Source of the DNA: Adiantum capillus-veneris
Taxonomy: Eukaryota; Streptophyta; Polypodiopsida; Polypodiales; Pteridaceae
Reading direction: 5' to 3'
Length of the DNA: 64,000 bases
Assembly (NCBI GenBank): GCA_014529385.2
Contig: CM043971.1
Location: forward strand, 88,739,340-88,803,339
This document shows positions 55,560-64,000 of this stretch, piece after piece. Numbering within the stretch: the first letter of the stretch is position 1; the number at the start of each line of letters is the position of its first letter. The notes beneath the pieces were generated by a model. That model was not told where the DNA came from. It saw nothing but the letters and a program-made list of their open reading frames with translations, and made no database searches. Position numbers and translations under genes: made by a program.

Positions 55560-56904
55560 GATTCCTACTCATTTTCGACTACGAGTCGGCAACATATCTG
55601 GAATTTTTAGCCACACCTCTAAAGTTTTGGAAATAATCCAAAATTCAAAGAAAGGGGGAAGGAAATGTAGACCATGCAAGCAACCCCCATATGGGAATTT
55701 AGAGTCAATGTGCATTGTGCAAGCATGGAAAACTAGGTTCCTCACAGCAGCTAATGCACTATGACTGCCAGTGTAGATGATGTTAGAAATTTCCTTTACA
55801 ACACCCAAATCATCCATGAGGCATATGAATAATATACACTCAATCGTAGATGTTAAGACTTCCATGTACTCATCTTCACAATTGGAAGTGACCACAATAG
55901 GTTACTCGTTGCTCAAACATGATATGCATGAGCTACCGCGCATGAAATAAAAACCACTTGTGGAAACTTGTGTTCCATAACAACTTGCCCAATATGAGTC
56001 CAAAAACGCATGCGAATATGTTGGCAATGATCCCCCCTTGGGAAAAAACAACCCAATATGTAAATTTCCACTCAAGTAGTGAAAGATCCATTTACCAGCC
56101 TACCAATGCTGCTTAGACCCTGGCTATGCATAAACCTGATCACCTATGAGACTGCAAATTGAATATCCAGTCTCTTATTTCATACATAAATGAGGTATCC
56201 AAAATCAATCTGATAAAGAGTGGCATCAACAAGATCTCCAGCATCACGAGGAATCAATTTCTTGTTTCCATTGGAGTAGCAATAGGTTTGTAGTCCAAAC
56301 TTACATAGTAATGTTTGTACTATGTATCTTGCTTGACACAAAGCAACACCTCCATCACACTGCTTAAATTGTGTGCCCAAGTAATGATGTGAAAACCCCA
56401 AATCTTTCATCTTGAAGGTAGCATCAATTCAGCAATGTGCATCTCATTTGGACTAGTAATCAACAAATCATCTACATACAAAATGACCATGAGATATACG
56501 TCACCCTCATGTTTGACATACAAAGTGCTTTCAATTGGACTGTTATGAAAGCCTTGTTTAACCAAATGACTGTGAGCTTTCTCATACCAAGCATGAGGAG
56601 ACTGCTTCAACCCATGCAAAGCTTTCTTGAACTTGCACACTTTTGTTTCTTGTCCTTTCTTGACAAAAGTGCGGGGCTGTGCTACATATACTTCCTCAAA
56701 AGTAGTGACAATTTCTGATTGATGTACATTCCATCCAAAATGAGATACCAATGCACACAGAGAATGAACAGTGGTCATACGACAAGTCGGAGCAAAAGTC
56801 TCTTCATAGTCAATGCCTTTCTGCTTTGCATAATCTTTTGCAACAATTCTAGTCTTGTAGCAATTAATCTCACCACCCAGCTTACTCAACTTACCAATGG
56901 CCAT
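55560..56904 (-). pseudogene. Ty1/copia reverse transcriptase and RNase H
   Basis: From the right: GEINCYKTRIVAKDYAKQKG, DYEETFAPTCRMTTVHSLCA, then KFKKALHGLKQSPHAWYEKA and MVILYVDDLLITSPNE (catalytic Y-V-D-D intact, about 56480). MKDLGFSHHYLGTQFKQCDG (56410) continues in another frame. The RNase H follows with EYMEVLTSTIECILFICLMD and SHSALAAVRNLVFHACTMHI (55880-55720). This is the standard copia pol 3' half with stops and shifts. Its N-terminal edge coincides with a sharp junction to an unrelated plus-strand integrase at ~56908-56922. Confidence 0.9.
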
Positions 56905-56921
56905 TTTTCCAAATGTGAAGA

Positions 56922-58135
56922 GTGAGTGAGAAAAGTATATCTATGGATTTACCAATTATTGTACAAGGTCATGACTCGGTACGGGTGGTGACTAAAATTT
57001 GCAGATTTATTCCAACCAAGTTCACAATCAAAACTCTAGATTTAGCCAAATATTTTGTTTACAATTTGTATAGATTATATCGGTTTCCTAACAATATTGT
57101 GAGTGATCATGATCCCAAGTTTAGCAATCATTTCTGGAGGTTTGTGTTTAAACAATTGGGTGCACAACTCAACATTAGTACTCAAAAAGATTATCCAAAA
57201 ATGGATGGCCATATTTAACGTGTTAATCAAAAGCTAGAGGATATGCTGAGAGCATACATTAGCAAAAACAAATCTGTTAGTAAGATTATCTCCCTATTCT
57301 AGAGTTTACTAAGTGTAAATCATGTGAAGGTTGGTTTTAGTCCTTTCATGCGTATGTATGATTTTCAACCTAGATCACCACCTATAGTGGGGTTGGCAAT
57401 TGAGAAACTTCAGTAGGTTAAATATTTACTCTAAGACCACGTGGATATGCTGAGACTTTCTCATCAAAATGTTTGACAAGCATAGGATAGATACAAAAAT
57501 TATGATGATGAGAAACATCGACAGGGAATCTTTGTGAAAGGGGAAGAGGTATTTTTACATGTTCCAGAGCATTCAAAAAGTTTGAAAATTGGGTCAACAC
57601 CTAAATTATCTCCAATAATTGTGGAACTTAAAAGAGGTGATCAATTAATAACAACATAATAATTTGTACAATGTTTCTCCATTTATAGATGTAGTACATG
57701 CAAATGATGGAAGTGGAAGATACTAGTGCATCCACCTAGATGGGTGTGCATGAGGAGACACGTGGCTGCTCCAAGTGCTTTTAAGATACTCGAGTGATTG
57801 GAGATATGGCTTACAAACTCTCGTAAACTGTGTACTCTCGTATTCATCCAGTTTATCATGTATGTCGTATACATAAAGGCTTGCATAGGGATGACAATGT
57901 CATTGACCAATAGATTTTGGTTGATTTCATTGAACCTCTAACCTAGCCATATGAGCATGAGCACATTGTCAACTATCATGATTTATGTACTTGTTATCAT
58001 GTGTATTGACAAGCATTAGTGAAATGAAAAGACAGACTTGAGGAAGGTTCCACTTGGGAAAACATAAGTGTTCTTAAGAATAAATTTTCCATTTTTGTTT
58101 TTGAAGATGAAAACACTTCTCCAAGGGGGGAGTAA
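56922..58135 (+). pseudogene. Chromovirus (Ty3/gypsy) integrase core and chromodomain
   Basis: SISMDLPIIVQGHDSVRVVT (first catalytic Asp region), RFPNNIVSDHDPKFSNHFWR (second Asp), LNISTQKDYPKMDGHI (where Q-T-D-G-Q is usual), then FSPFMRMYDFQPRSPP, KGEEVFLHVPEHSKSLKIGS and HPVYHVCRLHKG in separate frames. Near the end ALVKWKDR-like (with a stop), LEEGSTWENISVLKNKF and SIFVFEDENTSPRGE are a chromodomain-type tail, which targets integration to particular chromatin in this clade. Only the 3' third of an element is present; the left edge is abrupt. Confidence 0.85.
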
Positions 58136-58262
58136 TGAACCAAGCTAGTCTGAACCAAGCTCGGGAGTTTTTCTATACAAGGACAAGAGGCTAGGAGGAG
58201 AGATACATTCAAGACACCTTGGCCTCACATGTAGTGTATCCAAGATCATCAAGCTGTCCTCG
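58136..58262 (+). repeat. Start of the chromovirus 3' LTR, truncated
   Basis: The purine tract CCAAGGGGGGAGTAA (58121-58135) directly precedes TGAACCAAGC. About 125 bp later, copia protease coding sequence on the opposite strand begins, so the LTR is cut. Confidence 0.55.
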
Positions 58263-59335
58263 TTAAACCAAGATCTTATTTAGATTTGACACATGTCTAG
58301 CACCTCGTAGCATGAACTCTGTCCCATTTCACATATGCAACTTCACATCTCCAATGCCACATATCTCAAGCTTATGAGAATCACCAAGCTTAACTGAACC
58401 ATGTGTGGAAGCATAGCTAGAGAAGAACAACTCCTTGTGAGGAGTGACATGGAAATTGACACCTGAGTCAATAGTCCAATTTCGTGCATAACATTCATCA
58501 AGAGCTAAAAATACCTATGGACTCAAATCAAAAGTAAAGACTAGTACATTTGACAGTTGCAGCATGTCAATAATAACATCAACCTATGGAGACTCAATGA
58601 CATTGAGTTTGTCCATCTTTGCACTGCTCTTAGGAGGTGCAGAACCTATGACAATGTCTTTACATTTCATAAATGGCAATCCTTTTTCATGTGTTTTTCC
58701 TTGTGGCAATGGTAGCATTCAATGTTCCTTATGTCTTTCCTAGTAGTGTCAAGAGATTGACGTCGACTCTCTTCCATGAGCAAAGCACTAATCACATCAC
58801 TAAAAACAAGTTTTCCCTTAGGGACAGAGTTACCAATGGTAGTGTTAAATGTATCCCATGATGCAGGCAAAGAAAATAGCTAGATAATGGCTTTCATTTC
58901 ATCATTTAAATTAAGCCCCTTTGATGCAACTGAGTAAACAAACAGTTAAATGCATTCATATGTGAGCTAACGTTGCTACATTCTTTCACATTAAGACACA
59001 TATGCTCTTTTTTTAAAAGATTCACTCTTACCATCTCTTGTTGAGCATAAAGACTCTCAGAGTTCTTTAGCATTGGTCTTGTCCATAATTGTGAAGAATA
59101 TAGACTCACCAAGATGCAGCTTAATAGTTTCCATGGCACAAGCATCAAGATTCTCCCACTCTTCATTAGTATAAAAATCCTTTTTACGCTCTTTCAATGG
59201 CACCGCAAGTCCTATGCAGATTAGAACATCAAGCATTCTCTGCTTCCATACAGTGAAATTTGAGCCATCAACTTCTTAATATAGTAATCTTATTTCTTAA
59301 AAGATCTATCCATATCGACAAAAGCTAATATAGTA
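58263..59335 (-). pseudogene. Ty1/copia gag and protease
   Basis: From the right: VWKQRMLDVLICIGLAVPLK, WENLDACAMETIKLHLGESI, FFTIMDKTNAKELEESLCST, then LPASWDTFNTTIGNSV and a complete knuckle CYHCHKEKHMKKDC (58690 region), the copia gag. Then MDKLNVIESP and WTIDSGVNFHVTPHKELFFS with SVKLGDSHKLEICGIGDVKL (58480-58350), the copia protease with D-S-G intact. Stops and shifts are present. The integrase that should follow is missing, replaced by the chromovirus fragment; the RT of a copia element lies beyond it at 56904. Confidence 0.88.
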
Positions 59336-60520
59336 GTCTTATTTCTTAGAAGATCTAGCCATATTGACAAGAGCTAACTGCAAGAGAGTAATACTAAGAA
59401 CTTATGAAGAATTCTTTGACAAAAAAATTCCGCAAAGTCTCTCTGCACGAGATGAAAACCTCAATTAGAAACTCAGCAAAATAACTATAGTGTCAATGCA
59501 AAAGGGTGCTATAAGCTAACTAGAATACTAGCAAGAAAAATCCAATAGAGTCTCCTCTATACACAGAGATCAAAAGCTCAAGAAAAAATGGGCAAAAAAC
59601 AATGCATAAACCAACAAAGAGTGATAGCAAGGCATAAACTGGTATATATTTCTCAAAGAAACTATCAACAAAAGATTGCCATATTGGAATCAAAGCACCT
59701 ATACCCGTCTATAAATATCCTATGGTGAGTCCACAAATGGGGATCTCCAACAACCTAATCCATCTCACACTATGTAACTTGATCCCCAATGCGCGGCTTC
59801 AAAAAAACTCATGCAATGACACTAAAAAAAGGCTACATAGACACAACTAGCCCCAGTCTCAGAAAGGGCTCTTCTGGACCGAGTCTTAGATATATCTCAA
59901 TTTCTAGAACAAGATTAAATCAGCTCCACAACAAGGTACAATGGAAGTATTCACAACACAATGTACATCCAAGACGTGAAACTATCACTAAAGAACGATA
60001 GAGGACACACATTCAAACAAGCACCAATCAGATGCAAACAAAAATTTCAACTCAAAGGAGCTTTCTATAGGGAGAGAAAAATACTCTCAACATAGCTCAT
60101 GCACACACAAGGTGCTACTCACGCATATCCATGCGTATAAAGCTCCCAAAAGAAAAGAGATCAGTGGTCAAAAGTCTCCCACTGAACCTGGAATCTATCA
60201 CTGACAAAATCTATCAATTTGTAGTCAACTAAGCTAGGAAAAATCAAACCACAGATGCCATGCATACGATAATCAACACCAATCAAGTGTAAGAATGACA
60301 TATCTTCCACACTCTCTTCTAAGCTTTGACAAGAGCATACATCACTCTCAATTAATCTCACACGATCCCATTGTGTTCTCACCAAGATTCCAAGCTTTTT
60401 GATCTATTTTTCACATCCAAGAGCAAGCAAGCTATTGCCTCGGTGACTTTGCCATGATCCCCGCAATCACAATGCACTCTAATATTAGTTGAAGAGTACA
60501 CTAATGCAGTGCGTGCATGA
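59336..60520. other. Unassigned; presumed 5' region of the copia element
   Basis: No ORF with family features. The expected minus-strand PBS (GCTCTGATACCA on the plus strand) is not found. A short local repeat is seen at 59277-59375 (AATATAGTAATCTTATTTCT and AGATCTANCCATAT occur twice). Confidence 0.45.
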
Positions 60521-60521
60521 A

Positions 60522-60535
60522 GGGGGGGGGGGGGG

Positions 60536-60598
<63 letters not shown>
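60522..60598. repeat. G16 run joined to (GA)n
   Basis: G run 60522-60537, then (GA)n to 60598. Confidence 0.95.
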
Positions 60599-60599
<1 letters not shown>

Positions 60600-61140
60600 A
60601 CAAAGTGGGTGGAGAAACCTCTCAGTAGTGCTCCTTATTCTTTGTATATGTAGAATGAATAAGGAGAAGAGTGGGATAGATACAGTGTCCAACCCGAGGT
60701 AAAGGTTCATCCGACTTTAACCCTAACAAACATCAAACAACCCTAACACCATAATAGAAAATAAAAAAGAAGACTTACTTGATCCTCTCCACGGTAGCAC
60801 ACGAGTATGAATAACCTTAAGTTAATTTATGCGAGAAGGGTCTAAGGCTAATATTAAAGACTAACTTTCAATTGCATCAGATATGTGAATTACAAATACG
60901 GTCCTAGCAATGTGGGTGTTCGATATATTGATGAAAATATCAATCTATATATTTTAGTGGAGATTTATGTTTTTGATAGACTTCATATGGAGAATATATG
61001 TTCATCTCTTTGCAGCCGCAAACCCCAAAACACCCCCCACCCCCGCCCCCGCCCCCCCTTTTCCCTTCCCTTTCAAGTGGAACTTGCATATCACCCCCTA
61101 CATACAAGTTTAGAAGGAAAAAAAAAAAAGAAGCCTAACT
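60599..61140. other. Unassigned spacer
   Basis: A C-rich stretch at 61029-61062 and an A run at 61119-61130; no supported gene. Confidence 0.5.
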
Positions 61141-61596
61141 CTAGCTTATGTGTTTATTTAGATTGTTGAATAATCCTCCTCCCATGCCCTTACGTGGTAC
61201 AATCAGTTTTCCATGGTCAATCTCCCATGGCACTTTATTGTGAAATGCTACCTCTTTCCATGGCCCCCCAGGGAGAAGAGCTTTACCTTGTTTATCATAT
61301 CCCATGTCATAGGCCCAGCCCTGATCTTGCTTCACTATGGCCACCATAAACTCCCAATTTTTTCCTATTCCTTGGTTCTAGCAATCCACTCCCATTCTCC
61401 CCTTTGCCACAATAAAATCACCATGCATATGACTACAGTCAACCTCGTCCTTGTTGAGCCACTTCATGAGTAATCTTAGTGTAGGACACTCAACCCCTTG
61501 CCTTTTAAAAAAGACGTGCCTATCTCGTTCCTTCCTCGCATAGGTGTTTTGACATGCTTGGATAGCCTCACCTGCCACTTGCCTCCACCACAACAT
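61141..61596 (-). pseudogene. Unrecognised ORF with one in-frame stop
   Basis: ATG at 61596 (MLWWRQVAGEAIQACQNTYA). The frame runs VECPTLRLLMKWLNKDEVDC and GDFIVAKGRMGVDC to a stop at about 61378. The same frame then stays open to 61141 with QGWAYDMGYDKQGKALLPGG and VPWEIDHGKLIVPRKGMGGG. Amino-acid composition looks protein-like throughout (Trp-, Gly- and Lys-rich) and is not repeat-derived. I recognise no family. It could be an exon of a host gene or part of an unidentified transposon. Confidence 0.35.
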
Positions 61597-61832
61597 GCTC
61601 ACCTACCTTTCTTGTCCCACTGCTCATGTCCTTGCCATCTGCCAAGCCTTTCCACTTTACTCCTTAACCACAGAGGGGGGTCTTGTTGGTTTTCCCCAAA
61701 TGAATCCCATTTCAGGGATCATAGCAACATGCTTGGCTTGGTATGCATGCATAAAATATTCTACAAGATCGTATTAGGGTACAATTATTGTTGCTTCCAA
61801 ATTTCATGAGTGAGACTCTCATCGTATCAAGC

Positions 61833-62762
<930 letters not shown>

Positions 62763-62835
62763 GCGTGTATGTGTGTGTGTGAAATAGCATTTAACATTGC
62801 ATTATTCTTTGTAGTTTACTAGTATAGCCAGTGAC

Positions 62836-63062
62836 TGTTACCATATACATGTGGTAGTGATGTGTGTGAACACACTAGGACCGCCGGGGCATTTTTTCCC
62901 TCTTTAGGAGGTTTTTTCCCCCGTGCATTGTATATACGCCCATCACTCTAGGGCTATCTATCTTTCCATTGCACACTAAGTAATACACTCTCTATTGTGT
63001 GCCTTGAGCTTCCTTCGTCTTCTCCAAGCTGTGTGTGTTTCTCTGCAACCCTAATTCCAACA
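62836..63062 (+). repeat. 5' LTR of a Ty1/copia element (start inferred)
   Basis: The end is firm: CTAATTCCAACA at 63051-63062, just before the PBS. The start TGTTACC at 62836 is inferred from the TG rule and the usual short copia LTR length; the second LTR is outside the window. Confidence 0.6.
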
Positions 63063-63064
63063 AT

Positions 63065-63076
63065 TGGTATCAGAGC
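63065..63076 (+). other. Primer binding site, initiator Met tRNA type
   Basis: TGGTATCAGAGC two bases after the LTR end, the standard copia PBS. Confidence 0.9.
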
Positions 63077-63386
63077 AGGTCACGTCCTCCCGGGCTTAGT
63101 CGCCAGCTGCTCCAGCACACGCCTGCTCACTTTTTCCGATTTCAGTGAGCTTTGGCAAGCGTTCGCAGGTCGACAAATTTTGATTTGGGCTCATTTCGGC
63201 CTCCGTTTCCACTACGGGCAGTACTGCACAGGTTATTTCGTCATTTTGTGCAGATTTTCTGTCAGTGCCGTTTTCTGCATAACAGGTGCCTTATAGTCTT
63301 CTACGGTTTGTGCTATATAGCACAAGTTGTTCCCGCTCCATTTCTCCTATTTTCGGGAAGTTTTCACATCAGGTGCAGCATTTACC

Positions 63387-64000
63387 ATGGCTGACAACAA
63401 CAACACAGATGTGTTCAAGATGTTTGCTGCTGAGGACAGGTTGAATGGGGACAACTACCCTATGTGGGCTTATATGATGCAACATGTTCTTGTGTCAAAA
63501 GGTGTCTGGAACATTGTGCAGGGCATTGATGTACGTCCTGGTTCTGAAGATGTAGGCGATGTTGAGGATGTTGCAGGTCTTGCTGCAAGGATTGCAGCTG
63601 TTAGAGTTGTTTTGCCTACAGCAGAACAAGCTCGTTGGGATGTTAAGGATGCGCAGGCTCATGCATTGATTGCGTTGTCTGTGAAGCGCACCATTATTCC
63701 TCACATCCGTTCAGCAAAATCTGCAAAACAGGCTTGGGATATTCTAGCAGGTCTTTATGCAAGCCGCAATGAGGCTAAAATTGCTTTGCTGCGTAAAGAG
63801 CTAGAGTCGAAGATTATGCATGAGGAAGATGATATGGACACTTTCCTTGCTAGTGTCAAGGATATCAATGAGCAACTCATTTCTGCAGGTGAAGTCATTT
63901 CTGACAGTTCCCTTGTGCAGACTGTTCTTGATGCCTTACCAGATTCCTACCAGACTTTTGCTAGTACTTGGAGACTGATGACCCAAGGAAATCCTGAAGT
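63387..64000 (+). CDS. Ty1/copia gag, open, runs off the window
   Basis: ATG at 63387 in good context (TACCATGGCT), 311 bp after the PBS. The frame is open without a stop to the window edge (204 codons). MADNNNTDVFKMFAAEDRLN, GDNYPMWAYMMQHVLVSKGV (the D/S-N-Y-x-x-W copia gag signature), AQAHALIALSVKRTIIPHIR, AKQAWDILAGLYASRNEAKI, then KELESKIMHEEDDMDTFLAS and QTVLDALPDSYQTFAST follow the UBN2/copia gag pattern closely. The zinc knuckle and pol would lie beyond 64000. The clean frame contrasts with every other retroelement gag here and suggests a young, perhaps active, copy. Confidence 0.92.
   Translation, partial: MADNNNTDVFKMFAAEDRLNGDNYPMWAYMMQHVLVSKGVWNIVQGIDVRPGSEDVGDVEDVAGLAARIAAVRVVLPTAEQARWDVKDAQAHALIALSVKRTIIPHIRSAKSAKQAWDILAGLYASRNEAKIALLRKELESKIMHEEDDMDTFLASVKDINEQLISAGEVISDSSLVQTVLDALPDSYQTFASTWRLMTQGNPE

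Overview
Plant nuclear DNA. Every recognisable module is a plant repeat class (Ty3/gypsy with plant-type domains, Ty1/copia primed by initiator Met tRNA, an L1-type LINE, an En/Spm CACTA transposon). The only apparently intact host gene is a secreted berberine-bridge-enzyme-like (BBE-like) flavoprotein with one 105-bp intron. AG, TG and AT microsatellites are dense and G runs reach 43 bases. A large repeat-rich vascular plant genome fits. A fern is my guess, not something the sequence proves.

Layout. 1-2.3 kb: 3' end and 3' LTR of a gag-pro-type LTR element (copy A). 2.7-6.2 kb, minus strand: gag, PBS and LTR of a Ty3/gypsy element. 6.2-14.2 kb, minus strand: a decayed Tat/Athila-like Ty3/gypsy element (gag, protease, RT, RNase H, second RNase H, integrase). 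It is split by a 3.4-kb gag-only LTR element at 7223-10649. 14.2-16 kb: probable LTR remnant and microsatellites. 16.1-19.6 kb: damaged LINE; a short 3' fragment of the same family lies at 21.56-21.79 kb. 22.28-23.94 kb, minus strand: the BBE-like gene.

24.7-51.3 kb is a nest of insertions. A degenerate retroelement (gag, protease, RT start, coiled-coil ORF) is broken inside its zinc knuckle by a 5.4-kb CACTA element (26156-31564, TSD AAG). It is broken again inside its coiled-coil ORF by a 15.7-kb LTR element (34662-50392, TSD GGCAT). That element (copy B) has ~1.05-kb LTRs about 2.4% diverged, a tRNA-Asp-type PBS, gag and a protease-like domain, and an unusual C-terminal W-L-P-K repeat ORF, but no RT or integrase. 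Its leader carries a tRNA-Asp-like fossil and an array of perfect palindromes. A further block, 38549-43943, with divergent inverted ends and three long hairpins, appears to be inserted in it.

51.3-53.9 kb: unassigned AT-rich DNA and long microsatellites. 54-55.3 kb: decayed gag-like ORF. 55.5-59.3 kb: mosaic of a minus-strand copia element whose integrase region is replaced by a plus-strand chromovirus integrase/chromodomain fragment. 61.1-61.6 kb: an unrecognised minus-strand ORF with one stop. 62.8-64 kb: 5' LTR, PBS and an open gag of a copia element that runs off the window.

Most retroelement ORFs carry stops and frameshifts. The copia gag at the right edge and the BBE-like gene are the only long clean reading frames. 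The strongest candidate for something undescribed is copy B and its relative at the left edge: a non-autonomous LTR family with repeated dyads, a copied piece of its likely primer tRNA and a novel terminal protein domain.
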